A DNA stretch of 64,000 nucleotides from Rhytidiadelphus loreus (GCA_947034895.1 OX344762.1:33770760-33834759), one strand, 5' to 3'; positions 12,462-25,690 are shown, numbered from the stretch's first letter. Notes: generated by a model from the letters alone, not told the origin. Program-made: numbers and translations.

Positions 12462-13337
12462 ATCAGTCTTGATACTGTGGATTTTGCACTGCATTCTCGA
12501 GAGATTATCATCTTCAGACGTTGCCAAATTTTACTTCCAGTAAACAAGACGGGATAGTTTGCCAGGACCGAGGTGGTATAGGAGGTTTATGATCAAGAAA
12601 CATATTTTGTGTAGAGGATCATGAAGTTTTGATGTTTACGTGTTCGTTAGGGAGCTTGGGTCAGATAATACCCTTGACTAAAAATTCAGGAGGTTAAGTG
12701 GAGAAAGCTATGGCTACATTTCTTGCCGCAGAAAACTTCAGCATTCTGTTTCGAATTTGACAAAGTTATCACATGAAAGATCTAACAGAGGAAATCTGGC
12801 TGGGGCTCTTTCACATGTGTAGTGTCATTGCATTCAAGAGTAAATCATTACTTCACTTTTTCTTGAGTTATACTTTCTCCCTCTAATTTTCTCTTTTGAG
12901 GGAGAAGGGGATATACCACAGATCCTGCAGTTTTTGTATTGGTTTCATACATTTTTTATCAGGCAAGAATAACCTCTTACCGTCTTCTTGTTGAATTTTT
13001 ATGGACCGATTGCCCATTCGAGTCTTCCACAAATGAAAGTGGTTAGTGAATCGCAAAATGATGAAATGGAGGAAAATCGGTTGAGGAGCTTAAAAAAAAT
13101 GGTGATTTAGCAATTTGGGTGAAAAGAAGGCGGAGTTGAACAGTTCACCCTTAAATGTAGAGGAGGACGTTTGGCGTCTGATGGATGACAGGGAATCCTT
13201 GTAGTCTCACAGAAGTGCAACTATTCATCCTCTAAATTTTGTTGTGAAAAGGGGAGGTCTTCTATAGTTTGACTTCCAATGAGTGCTTTTGCTATTTCTT
13301 CAGTTCATGATTCACACGGTAACTTTCATTTCATCCT
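12462..13337. other. 3' flank of ycf54, no further gene
   Basis: This stretch holds the presumed 3' UTR and downstream spacer. No canonical AATAAA close to the stop and no open frame of interest were seen. A minus-strand frame (12159-12527) is the shadow of ycf54 exon 5. Confidence 0.5.
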
Positions 13338-13341
13338 TTAA

Positions 13342-13995
13342 CCCCTAAATGACAGCCTCGCTGCCCACCATTCAATTTGTTGCCATTTTGGAATTAGATA
13401 TGTATGAAAAAACTTATATTTATTTTTTAGAGATGAAATCACATGTTTCCTTCACTTCGCAAATTTAAAAAAAAAATTCTTGTAGAAAATTGATTTTTAT
13501 GATAATTTTTGAAAAAATAGTGAAAAAAAATCACATCAAATAGAAAATTACTTTGAAAAATTTCAAATTTTCACCATGTGTGTATATTACAATGACAAAC
13601 ATCATAGTGTAAACTCAATTTCCGTTTCATTCTATATTTATAATTTAGTAGACATTAAAATTGGATTAGGAACTAGAGCAAATGACCTTCATTTTGTTAG
13701 TTTGGCTCAAACTCAGAAAATATCAATTTTGTGGAGAAATTTCAGATTTAGAGCAAGGAGCAACAACTTCCCAGAATACACTAAAATAGCATATTTTGTG
13801 ATCCATTTTTTTTACTAAACTCTCAATTACGTGGAGGCAAACACTAGAAAGACTACAAAATCAATTGGATACCCTTTGTAACTCAACATGAAAGGTCAAC
13901 AAAAAGAAAAAAAAGAAAAAAATGCTTCCAATTTCTTTCCATCCCATTGAACTGCCATCGAAGTGGCACAGAATGGCGCCTCCGGCATTCAGGGG
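13342..13995. mobile_element. TTAA-type (piggyBac-like) non-autonomous element, complete
   Basis: The ends read TTTAA|CCCCTAAATGACAG and GGCATTCAGGGG|TTAAGGG. Both sides carry TTAA, and the outer ten bases are imperfect inverted repeats. It is 654 bp. The interior is AT-rich with a motif-less frame at 13576-13818 and differs from the 7.9-kb subfamily. It lies between the 3' end of ycf54 and the 3' end of the GNAT gene. Confidence 0.68.
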
Positions 13996-14614
13996 TTAAG
14001 GGTTAAAGAACACCATCTCGCCATACAAGGTTTTTTCATCGTTAGCTCACGCAACATTATTCAGTGAGACCTCAGACAATATGTTGAAGATAGTCTGATA
14101 AGCGGTGTGTGAAACACACAAATTTGTTTTCCTTTTTCCAATTCGCACCATTTCCAGTCCCTGTCGAGCGTCAATTTTACACCTTCCACAACGATAGGTT
14201 TACGGTTAAAGCATGGTTCCGTCAGCACTACCATTACACACCGAAATGGAAAGACTCTCTGCCATTCCACTAGGCCTGGTCACTTTGAATCATGTTGCAC
14301 TGCCTCCTTGTAACCAAAGACTGATCTAATAAGTGCAGACAAAAGTGCGCTCTCGTATTTGCAGTTGATCCGAAACAAATTGTATTGAAAACATGGAACA
14401 GACAGTGCAATGTCAATACATCTGCTCTTCCAGTCTATCACTGTACTGCTAGGATCCCGAAGTTCGAACTCAGTCCAAGCTGTGAACAGACAACTAATGT
14501 ACATTCGATCCTATCCAGCTTGGACTGAGTAAATTTTGCTGAACCCTGACTGATTCAGATTCCAGAGCACTACTGCCTGCAAATTCTAAACTAGGGTCTA
14601 GGCCTTTAAATAGA
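13996..14614. other. 3' flank of the minus-strand GNAT gene
   Basis: Minus-strand frames at 14061-14270 and 14280-14504 lie downstream of the GNAT stop and have no motifs. They probably belong to the 3' UTR or spacer. Confidence 0.4.
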
Positions 14615-17600
14615 TTACAACTGTAACCGAAGAAGTAAATTACCATCCACAAGCTTTTGAGGACATCCTGCGTCAAGCACCTGTACATATAACAAAAAAA
14701 TATTTAACTTAAATTGCAAATCAATCTTACCTTCATCCTCTAGCACTTGATTGGAAGCTACATCAAAGTTGCAGAGAATAATTACCTCAAACCCCTTCTT
14801 CACGTACAACTTGAACGCTGGTTGGTTCGTTGCATGAGTATGAACATAAATGGCATTCAACCCTGCACGGAAACAGAAGGTCTGATGAGTATCCCCAATA
14901 GCTAATAATGTTATATCATTCATGATTAATTCACGTTTATTTTACATTACGCTGTACAATCTAAAAATAGATTAAATCGTTTTGGTGCCCTGACAGCTAC
15001 CTTAACGTTTGACCTATATTAATTCTAGACAATGACTTGGTCTAGGATTTCTTAACCCATAAATGCCCAAGGCATTTTTTGAGCTTCTTGGAGTTTGCTC
15101 TAAATTTTAAAAATGTCAAAATTTTCTGAACTTTCATCAATTTCTTTTCAATTGTATCCATACAAAAGAAAACATAACAATATCATTTATGAACTGAAAG
15201 ATTATATTGTTTGAAAATTATGAAAGTGATTTGAAGTCTATCAATCTTCTTTTTCCATGTCAAATCTAAAATTGAGGTCATGAAGAAAATATGAGGTTAA
15301 AGGATATATCGTGTATAACCACAATCAATTTACAACTTCTCAAGATCTAATCTATGATTTTTTTAAATGAATTTCTAATGTGATATTCCCCCAATTTCCA
15401 AGAGCCCTAAAAACTAGGAAATCAAGATTTGCAATGGACACCCTTCCACAAAATCTTAAATAGAAAAATCATAAACACATTCACTATCAAAATCGGATTT
15501 TGTTTCTAAAAATAGACTTGAAAAGGTAGTCACCTGAAAGAGAAAACACTAGAACAGTAGCTTGGTAAGATTTTATTCAACTCCAAATTTTAGTAAACAC
15601 CGAAATGTGGTGCATTTAGGGGTAGACGCACAAGTGGTATTGACGACAGCAATATGATCGCATAGAGATTCAGACAGCCCATGAATCAATTTAACATTAT
15701 ACATGTCTCAAGTGCTCCAGCCAATGATATATGGTCACACATAAGGTGCAATTGGTTACCCCAGTCTCGCCCAACCTGCACTGCACAATCCATCAGTGTT
15801 GACGCGATTCCCTGTTTCCGTGCAGACTTATCCACGCAGACATTAGCAATGTAGCCATATGGAAGCCCTTGCTGCAACAGGAAAGGTAAACATTAACCAG
15901 TATCCAGCTGCATAAGATTGAAGAGACGTTGCAAGATCCATCTCAAAAGATCCCCTACTAGCATCACAAAGTTATTAATGACAAATTAGTGTTACTCTGT
16001 TAGGACATTAGATCAACATTCAGATATTGTCAAATTAATGTTGACTTATTAGTTGCTAGTATAATATCAAGTTTTAAGGACACTAAAATCACACTAACAT
16101 AAAGTTCACACCATTTACATTACACTAACATTGACTGAACATGAGAACTAAATAAGTCTAATGCATTTTAACACTGCAAACGTCGTCCATTTACTGATGG
16201 AGTCTTCTATAATGAAAGGTTTGGGGATCTGATGATCTGGTCTTGCACATACCCCCCCAAAGGCCTCGCCCGGAGATGGATGATGAAGACTAACATCAAG
16301 TGATCCCAGCACTCTAGTCACATTTTCACCATCTTGACAGGTCAAGTCAACTGCATCCTTTGGCAAATCCTTCGAGACCTGAACAACCAACTCCATGTGA
16401 ATGAACAGATGAACTCGCTCTGGAGCTACTCGCAATTACAGTGGTTTGTTTTCAACTACTCATCAGCAAATAAATAAGGTAATTACATCAAAGAAAGTCT
16501 GACTGACATACTGCTACAAGGCAAACGTATGAACCATGTTGACCAGATACACGCCGCTTCAGTGCTGTAAATTCCTGCCACAGATTTGAACACCAAATCC
16601 AACATTCAAAAAATTGACAGTAACCGACAGTCTATGGCTTGCCTGCTTAGAAGCACGCTAAAAACACATTATCCATGCAAGTTCGGAACATACGTTACCT
16701 GTTCTGCAAACTTTTTTATGAAGCTGTCAACGTACCTGATGCACACTCAGCACCATGTGTCAGAAACGGAAGACATAAGCACTGTGCAATGGTAAAACAG
16801 TTTCGACAGTCACAAGTAGAAAACCCAGCCCCTAGAGATATTCTGGAAAATCTAGCTGCGTTACAGTTGTCAGGTTTACATTAGATTACCATAAGCGAGG
16901 ATAAACATGGCGAGGTTTTCTATAATCTCTACGAGAAATCATTTTCAACCAGGGCGTTTCTAGAACAAAGTAAGCAACATAAAGGCTCAAGCATAGCATT
17001 ACACCCATTGAGGTTATGGACAGGACAGTATCTATGGATCCTCGAGTACAAACACGGATAGAATTCTAGCGTTCTGGTTGCAAAATCTACATTCTACAAT
17101 GTCGCATTCGTAGACTTCCTTAAAGTCTGATAGAAAGAGTTGGCTATCAAGTTCCCTATTAAAATGAAACTAAAGAATATGGTAGCGAACCTTGTGTAAG
17201 CTTGCTGCTCAGAATACGTTTCCGCACGCAACCAAGCTGCACCCTTTGAAGTGAGAACAGCCACGACCACATCAGCAAAAAACAAAATCTTTACTGAGAA
17301 ATAATGCTGGGTACTCAATGACACGGATCAATAGATGAAACTGAGGAGGCAGGGGACGAGTCATAGGAAGGTTTCTTATAAGACCTGGATAATGCAAAGA
17401 GAGGGCTAAAGCAGTGAGATCGATCATGTCTTTCTAATAGCTACACTAATTTGATTTGAAATTGATAAGAGCTTGACGACCTAATTGCCATAGTTTTGGA
17501 TCACCAAGGAACTGAACACTAGTGTGCAAGGAAAGCTGCATATTAGATAATAAATGAATTTCATACGGCAGAGGCATGAGAATGATAAGCAGTACCTTGA

Positions 17601-19150
17601 ACTCTTGTTCTAGCCGAGCTTCATGTACAGTGAAATGGTCATACTTTGCAGAGAAGTGACTTTGAAGACTTCGGAACTCGTTGTCAGAATCTAGCTTTTT
17701 CAAATAAGCGAGGACATTGTGCAGAGTCAGTGTCGCACCTAAAGCATGGCCAGCCTCCGTCCGTCCATTTCCACGTATCCTTAGTCGACTGATTCTCCTG
17801 CGAAAAGAGAGTCACAGCTACACCATCAATTGCCAAACATGTGCACTTGGTCATGTCGCTGATGGCTTAAGTTGTTCTGATACAAACACCAACAATGTGC
17901 ATAAGTCTTTGTATCCTTTAAGAACAATTGGTACATTCATTTGTGGAACAATTTCCTTACAGTTTAACCAACATAAATTCGATGCAAAAGTATCTAGGAA
18001 AACAACTCTTGTAAGTAAATAGAATTTGGTGATAGACAACCCTTGTAAGTTATAAAGACAGCTAAGTTAACCACAGCTTAAAACATCCTAAACGGAATGT
18101 CGACCACTGCATTCAGATGGATAAGCAGAATACTCAGAATCGTTAGCTGTAGAAAGATGACAACGTGAAGTTGGTGGGCATTCTTAATTTTTGATAATGC
18201 ATGGGAGCATTTATGGAAATTTAGAGGTGGTTGCTTTGTAAGGGGAAGATTTTTAATAAAGTTTCATTCAATTCAACTGCTTCCTTGGGTTGTGTTTTGA
18301 TACTACAAATATCTTTTCTTAGTGTGTATCAAATGTATTTTGGATTGACCTAGTACTTTTAGCCTCACTTTTGAAAATTTATAACTAATTCCTGGTACCT
18401 CCAAAATTTATCACTTGCATATGATTTCATAAGCATCTGCCAACGCACTACAAAATTCCTCATCCACTATTGCATGTCCATATGCCACAAAGCTCATGGA
18501 ACGACTTTAAGCGTGATTCCCTTAATGTGAGCAAGTGTATCATTAGATGTGGTCTAAAATATTTTCTTCGTTAATAGATCTAAATAGACCAACAATTTCT
18601 ACCATTGAGCTAATATACATCTAGTAAATCATTCTAAGCATCCTAGAATAATAAAATTGATGCATTAGGTAAAATCCACAGAATAAAATAATCAATGTAT
18701 CAGGTACAATCCACATATTTATAAGATTATTTGCAGGATTGATTTTAGACTTTCAATGCCACACAAAAAAATCAAATTTTAATTGTAGTATCATAACCAC
18801 AAGAACTTTATAAACTAACATCAGTAACGTCCTTTTAACTGAAATAATGGGTTGTTTATTCAAAACCGTTCGCTAGGGTACAGAATCTACAGAGACTTAT
18901 AGCACGTGACAATATACGAGGAATTGATTCCATCCAAGATTGTAAAGCAAAATCAGAAAACGTCAACAAACCAAAAATCACACTTAGCCAAAGAATACCT
19001 GTCGACACCGGTCCACAAGGATGCCGCACAGGAGTCAAATTTACATAGCGAATTCGTTCTGCCGATGGCTTCCCAAGTAGGTCTTCGAGAGCTCCAAGCC
19101 AAGAGCGATGGAGTTCGAATGAATGCCTTGGAAATACTCCCAGCCTCCAT
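14615..19150 (-). CDS. GNAT-family N-acetyltransferase, predicted plastid-targeted
   Basis: Nine exons on the minus strand join in consistent phase to 313 codons: 19150-18999, 17797-17596, 17243-17191, 16735-16699, 16574-16512, 16378-16195, 15867-15760, 14862-14786 and 14680-14615. Residues 1 to about 50 (MEAGSISKAFIRTPSLLAWS) look like a transit peptide. The middle contains AWLRAETYSEQQAYTRYVDS and FAEQEFTALKRR, typical of plant plastid GNATs. The GNAT core is LPYGYIANVCVDKSARKQGI (acetyl-CoA loop R247-xx-G250-x-A252) followed by AIYVHTHATNQPAFKLYVKK. Relatives acetylate protein N-termini or lysines using acetyl-CoA; the substrate cannot be told from sequence. The acceptor of exon 7 is ambiguous by four bases (GCAG or CAAG); only CAAG keeps frame with the GTAAAT donor of exon 6. 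The last intron is in frame and stop-free, so retention would add an internal segment. A TTAA element sits in intron 7. Confidence 0.88.
15056..15622. mobile_element. TTAA-type (piggyBac-like) element inside intron 7 of the GNAT gene
   Basis: The left end is TTAA|CCCATAAATGCCCAAGGC and the right end GTGCATTTAGGGG|TAGA; the right TTAA is mutated. It is 567 bp. The interior matches the element at 20543-21491 ('ttttttgagcttcttgga', 'tttgaagtct(a/t)(t/c)caatct', 'aatgaatttctaatgtgat', 'aatcaagatttgcaatgga'). It lies between exons 7 and 8 of the acetyltransferase gene and does not touch splice sites. Confidence 0.68.
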
Positions 19151-20538
19151 AGCAACAACATGTGCTCGTAGCTGATTCAATATGCAACTCCTACCAGACG
19201 GATTAGGGTTTCATGTCAAGTGAGAAGCTGCACAATGCCAACTGGTTCCCCATCAGAAAACCTAAATTAACGGATTCAACATTCCCGAGCGGCGATCGTA
19301 TCACAACTAAATTTGACAATGCGGTAAACTTTGACGAATTCTGGGATTGATCCTCAAAAATTGGCGAAGAATACGATCACGAATCAACTCATGAGGTGTC
19401 TCCCAACAAGGGCATTTCGGATTTGGACGATTCCTATGAATCTGAGCAAAGTTCCTCTGTGTGCCGAAATCTTTGAATGTGTGAAAACATACCCGATTTG
19501 TTCTCATTGGAAAACGCAGAGGCTTTGAATGAAGTCCCTCACATTCACAAAGTCTTGGACACGCTTCCTGTTGTACCCCCCACAACTCGAAACTCGAAAA
19601 CGCCAATTCAACAAGAGAAAGCATTCGCCGGCGCAGAGTTGTATCCTCCGACGGGGTTCAGTTTGTCATTCCCAATTGTAGATGAAAGTGGTCTCCATTC
19701 ATCCATTCATCCATTTAAGGGCCAAATCCATTTTTGAAATTTTGCACATATTTGTTTATGGCTTTAAACAATTATATTATTCACCTCAATTTCATCAAAT
19801 TGATTGTAGAGGATGCTTGCTATACCAATTTGTCTTTACCTTAGAAGAACATTGAGGCCAAAAAAAAAGGCCAATTGACGACTTTCAAGATTACTATAGA
19901 AATGATTCAAATGAAGAGTGTACCTATTGGTCTATAAACAAATCATTTTTGGCAAAGTACCTTCATTATAAGTCTTATCTTTTTAGGATCAGTATTGTAT
20001 GTGGCAATAAATTTCCAAAGTCATACTAGGATTCCATTGCTCTCTGCGCTACTAGTCACACCTCCACTAAAGGCTTTGGCTTTTGTTTTGAGTTCCAAAG
20101 ACTTTGGCAACAATAATATTTACAAAGATATTAGAACCCCAAAAGAATGAATAATTGTAATTTTGATCTTTGGCAATTGGGATTTGTATTATTTTTCAAT
20201 AATATTCTAATGCTATTCATTTTTTTATTTTATTTAAAATGGAAATAAATATTCTAATGGAAATTTATTGAGCACCAAAATTTTCCTTTGGTTCTCTCAA
20301 AATACTTTTAAATTCACTCAATTGAAAAGACATTAAATTCTCTATGGGCTTCAATTTGAGATTCCGATTATTTTTGTTGTTTCAAAATTTATTTATTTTT
20401 GTCTTGTTTTCATTCTAATATCATTTTAGTCATGGCTTTAATAGACCACATATATGATTGCATTGCATTGTAGACCACATATTTTTTTAAACAAAACCTC
20501 TAGAGGTAATTCAAAAAATTGGTGAAATTAATTTTGAC
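19151..20538. other. 5' flank of the GNAT gene and AT-rich spacer
   Basis: The first 590 bp are of balanced composition and presumably hold the promoter and 5' UTR of the GNAT gene. Overlapping frames on both strands (19307-19624 minus, 19331-19737 plus) have no recognisable motif. From about 19740 the sequence becomes AT-rich and empty. Confidence 0.4.
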
Positions 20539-20542
20539 TTAA

Positions 20543-21491
20543 CTTCTAAATGCCCAAGGCCTTTTTTGAGCTTCTTGGAATTTGTTTTAATTTGAACAGA
20601 AAGCCAACATTTTGATAAGTTTTATCAATTTTTTTTGAATTGTAACCTTACAAATTAAAATTAGACATGTTAAAGATCATGTGGGAAAAGAAAACACAAC
20701 AATATAACTTACAGATTGAAAGACTATAATGTTTGATCATGAAGGTGTTAAAACTATAAAAGTGATTTGAAGTCTTCCAATCTCTTTTCACATGTCAATC
20801 CAATTGGTCACCAAAAAAATATTGAAGCTTAAAGGACATATTGACATGCATAACTCCAATCAATCTATGGTTTCTCAAAATCTATTCTACATTTTTTTTA
20901 AATGAATTTCTAATGTGATTTTTCTCCAAAATCTAATGTATTTGAGGTTCATTTCTACAAGAGCCTTCAACACTAAAAAATCAAGATTTGCAATGGAGAC
21001 CCACAAGTGCACAAAATCTTGAGTAGAAAAATCATAATCCTTCACATTTTTTATGCTAAAACTAGACTTCAAAAAAAAAATTCCAAAAATATAAACTACT
21101 AAAAATAAAAAATTTGGTTAGATTTTATTTAACTTTAAAGTATTGTTGACATTAGAATTTGGTGCCTCAAACACATTAGATGGGATCCGGGGGGGCTGGA
21201 AGGCCGTTTTAGGGCTGTTCCCGGCTTCATACCCCCAGGGCCCCATTGAACGCGGATGTCAAACTTCTTTTTTTTCAAAAAAATTAAAAATTAAAAATTA
21301 AAAATTAAAAATTAAAAATTAAAAATTAAAAATTAAAAAATTAAATTTCTTAAAATGAAAAACAAAGTTAAATTTTTTCACGGCCAAGTCAGCAGAGCTC
21401 GTGAACGGCTAGTTTTGGCCAGTTTCGGGGGTTCTCCACTTGGGAACTCACATCTCTTCCCAGTAGGTAAATCACATCTAATGTTTAGGGG
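20543..21491. mobile_element. TTAA-type (piggyBac-like) non-autonomous element, complete
   Basis: The ends read GACTTAA|CTTCTAAATGCCC and AATGTTTAGGGG|TTAAAGG, with TTAA on both sides. It is 949 bp. The left 500 bp match the copy at 15056-15622. The right part carries a G/C-rich segment (ggatccgggggggctggaag) and an array of a 7-bp unit, (TTAAAAA)n, at about 21280-21345. A similar G/C-rich segment with 'gttccc' and 'ggaactcac' motifs occurs in the element at 37640-38857, linking the subfamilies. Confidence 0.72.
21280..21345. repeat. Tandem 7-bp simple repeat (TTAAAAA)n
   Basis: About eight head-to-tail copies of the heptamer TTAAAAA lie inside the TTAA element at 20543-21491. Confidence 0.9.
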
Positions 21492-21495
21492 TTAA

Positions 21496-23890
21496 AGGTC
21501 ATTACTAGAACAATTTTGAATTGGTTTAGGTTAATTGAAGTATTATTGTATTCAATCTACCCATTTCTACCAAAATAAAATTTTTGAAGTGACACTAATT
21601 TCTCCCTTCATTAATAGAACAAATTAGTGTTTGATAATTTGTCCTATTATTGAAAAAGAAAATTAGTATCACAACAATACTTTACTTTTGTAAAAATTGG
21701 CACAATACAATAATATTTCAACTTGTTGATAATTTAAAATAGAGTGATTTTGATAAATTAGAATCACATATATTATTAGGACAAATCAAGGCGGCAAAAA
21801 CCATCCATGATGTGAAATGATTTTGTGTAAAAATTGCATTACCTTCAATGCATTTATAAAGTTAACAATGACACCTCTAAATGTGGGTGATTTTATTCTA
21901 ATAAAGGTTGTTTTTCAAGATTTAATTTGGATGAATGAAAATTTTATTTGTACTGAAAACATTGCCTTTGGAGACATTGAACTTTGAGCTTTGAGGGATT
22001 AAACCCTTAATACTCAACCAGTTGATAATTTTTTTGAAACATTTGCTTCATCCAATAGATATTTGTGGAAGAAACTTCTCTATATATTGTTTAATATATT
22101 AATGGATAGAAAAAATATACTTTTTATGAACAGATGGTATTGATCAATGTTTTGAAAGAATCGTTATTATTTGTTTAGTTTTTTTTGTTGATTTTATTAT
22201 TTTAATTCAAGCACTTTAAGATTTTGAGGTGTCATTAAAATTTTCATATATTGAAACTATTCTATAGATTTGAACTTGCAATTCATATGGTTGCAATTGA
22301 TTTTTCATTGCACGTGCACATTTTACTAAAAAAATGTCATTTTTTGTTCCACAATTCCAATGCTTGATTTGATTAAAATTTGAGTTGAGAAGCATGCAAG
22401 TAGTGATATAAGATAGAGTTCACTCCATTGAATTACTAATGGTAGATTTTTTTAGTTGTAAAAACAAATCAGGATGTACTTAAGCATTACTTCATTTTCA
22501 TCTTTTAACATTGGTTGTAGATAACCACATTTATATCAACATTTTGACTCCTAGAATATACATTATGTGCTAAAAATAATAAGCAAGTCAAATGATAGTT
22601 GGACAATTAACCTCGTTTGTTTGGATGTCATGTAATAGCATAGCCTTATCATGTTCAAATATGGCATTGTATAAGTAGAACACAGGCCCATCTTGTAGCT
22701 TCTTAAACATAAGGAAAATGCTACAATGATCTAAATTGGGAGGAGATTGCCACTACAATTTTCAATCAAATGAAGCATTGGAATTGTAGAACAAAAATGG
22801 AGCAATCTTCTCATAGTGAAGCCACATCTAAGATATTGGAAGAATTTTAAATATAGGAATATAGGAACTATGGTTTGACAAAATTCTTGTAAGAAGTGAA
22901 GCTACTGAATATGTGGAAAAAACTATGAAAAATTGTGATAAAAATTGTAGTTGAATGAATTGTTTAGTTCAATTTTGGAGCTTCCATAGTTACTAGAGCT
23001 TCTCCAATGTGTTTTGTAGACCAAAAAGAGAACATTGAATCAAATAGAGGATGAAACTTAGATTTTGAGATTTGAAATGGACACCAAGCTTGAATTGGCG
23101 AATGAGTTGAAATAGGATGCACTTCAAAATAATAAGGAACCTACTACACTATATTCAAAGTTCCCTAGGTCCTCACTTAGGACATAGATGCAATATTCAA
23201 AGGACTCATTATACTAATCATTTTTAATTTCTAGTAGATCCTAACCTAATTAGAGGCAACACCCAATGCAAATCTAATAGTACTAGTACAAAGAAGTGAA
23301 TGATATGACACTTCCAAACTACTAAAAGTGTGAAAGTTTCTCAACTAAATTTTTATTTCAATATTTTACAACCCCAACACACTTGGAATTGACCTCAAAG
23401 TCAAATTCTACTAAATCTATCATTCTCTATAAAATTTTGATGCTTTCCACAAGTAGAAAAGTCACGAGAAAAGTCTATTCTTTCATGGTTGTGTCAAAGC
23501 CTTGGATAAATCTATGATGAATATATAGCAGTTGGATGCTTTAGCTATAGATTCAATTTCTAATTGCATTACATTGTTGTCTCTTTTGTACACAATGGTC
23601 ACTTAGGAGAATGCTACAATATGAGTGTAGAGTGTGGAGCGTAGAGCTTAAGTCTGGTGAGTCTAGAGCTTTTTTTAGAGGTTATTCTTAAAAGATAGGT
23701 ACCCTTGGAAGGTACAAGTAGGTAGCCTGTAACTATTGAAGGTACCGTATAACATAAGACACTTTATAGATAATGTTATATATACCTATAACATAGGTAT
23801 TCTATAACCATTGAAGGTGATCTATGCTCTATGCTCATATATTAGCTTCACTTGCACAAAAATTCTTCATAGGTAAGAAGTGAAATAAGC
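21496..23890. other. AT-rich intergenic DNA, no gene recognised
   Basis: No open frame above background and no clean terminal repeats were found. A short region near 23700-23830 repeats 'gtatt/ctataac(c/t)attgaaggt' several times, a small degenerate local repeat. Confidence 0.5.
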
Positions 23891-23893
23891 AAG

Positions 23894-24131
23894 CACTAGT
23901 AGAAAGCCTTGTTTAATTGGATGTTCTTGCGTCAAAGTTGACGGATTTTCTTAAGCATTCAATGTAACATCTTCATGTGTTTATGTCAACAATGACATCC
24001 AATGTAACATCTTTATACTACATTGGATGTCATTGTTGACATAAACACATGAAGATGTTACATTGAATGCTTAAGAAAATCCGTCAACTTTGACGCAAGA
24101 ACATTCAATTAAACAAGACCTTCTTCTAGTG
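23894..24131. mobile_element. CACTA-type palindromic MITE with 3-bp target duplication
   Basis: The element begins CACTAGTAGAAAGCC and ends CTTCTTCTAGTG, and is flanked on both sides by AAG (23891-23893 and 24132-24134). Its two arms, of roughly 113 bp each, are near-perfect reverse complements with only a handful of mismatches, separated by a loop of about ten bases centred near 24012. CACTA termini with a 3-bp target duplication are the defining structure of the En/Spm (CACTA) superfamily. The fully palindromic layout makes this a foldback MITE that would form a hairpin if transcribed. The closeness of the arms suggests a recent origin or gene conversion. Confidence 0.88.
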
Positions 24132-24134
24132 AAG

Positions 24135-25690
24135 GCTTCAAAAATAACCTTACTAGCAAACATAGTGAGGTTCAAATCTCTAAGTATGGAAATTATAGAC
24201 CTAGACAAATAAATGAAGCTTGTGTTGAGGAGCTCAATGACCCCATATATTAGAGATACTCCTAAGTCCTAAAGTTTGTCTCGTGTTTGTAAACGTGTGT
24301 TAGAAAAAGGTTTAATTAAGAATAGTACAAAAGAAACACATCACCAAACTCCATCAACCTCAGTTTTGGTGTTCCAAGGAATTTTGCCTTGTGTTTTTTC
24401 CAAACTCTAATTCTTGGTCTTACATCGCATATACTTTACAATTAACTCTATTGTCTTCAATATCATTCCGGACATATCAAAAGGATTTATGAGTGACTTT
24501 CAATCAAGTAACTTGAACTCAAAATTCAAGGCAAGTTTCATCTTGGCTATATTAGATATCAATAGCAATCATGGTGATGGCAAAGAAAACCTTGAAAACT
24601 TCACCCTCAGCTAGTTTACCCTATTGCACCAATTTTGATCCATACTAGAATGCAAGTGCATAGCAAGCAAAGAGGATAAAGAGGCATCTAGCCTTGCCAA
24701 ATTCCACTTTTTTAGAGGTTTTTAGTTGATTTCTCATTGTATAAATTAACTACCTTCTCTTAACTACAAAAAATGACACAATTTGCTTGCAACATGAGTA
24801 CATGAGTAGCATCTTCATATAAGGTAACTCAGCTTATGACACACCAACTTTGGAGCGGTCTAATGTAGGCCCATAAATTCTTCATGTGTATATGTGTATT
24901 ATGAAATGTACTTTACAAGAATTTTTTGACTTGCATTAGGTTGCTTCAAAGTTGGCCTAAATTACCTTGTACGCTATCTAAACACATCATAATCATAAGA
25001 ATTGGGTTGCACAACATAAGATACTACAATAGGCATATACAAAAGACAAATTCTGAGGATTGAATGTTGATAGGCACAAAGTCATATAGAGACAAATCAA
25101 CAATGAAAATTGCAAACCTTTGCATCATTTTCATCTGGAAATACTTTTAAAACATACCCTTCTAAGTTGAGCCTTTCATGTGATGCAAAGAGAAGGACTT
25201 TGTAGCATGTGCATGCACTTTTTATACGTGGTATGAACTTGAGTAGTTTATGAGTTTAATGTGAATTTTGAGCTTATGTATTAGTAAGAGGTTGTTGCAA
25301 ATTTATTTATTTCTCTTTGCTATAGATGTTTGAGTTTAATTATTGGTAGTAATAGAATTTTGGGCATATTGTCATTATTGCAAGTTTGTCACAAGTGCAA
25401 CAAGGTGTAGATAAACTTAAATCCTATTTGGAAGTAACTAAGCTAATAGTATAGTTCGTTCTTAGGGAAGTCAAATAAATTTGTTTATAAAATAAATACC
25501 TAGTAGGTCATTGCAACCAAAAGTAAAAGAAAAAATGTGTTCTTTAATACCATAAGCATGTGTAAACCTCATAAGATAATGCTAATTACTAATATTTGAG
25601 CGCTCTACTTTTAATAGCCACAAGGGTGAAGTAAATCTCCTAAATTGTCTTTCATGCTTTAAATTTTTTTTTCAAATTGGATCTTTTGTC
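24135..25690. other. AT-rich intergenic DNA, no gene recognised
   Basis: The only frame of note (24414-24614, +) lacks any motif. No terminal repeats or RNA genes were seen. Confidence 0.5.

Noticed and set aside
22003..22030. Possible TTAA element end (ggattaaacccttaatac)
   Set aside because: Differs from the CCCCTAAA consensus and no matching right end was found.
24414..24614. 66-codon plus frame
   Set aside because: AT-driven composition, no motif, no splice context.
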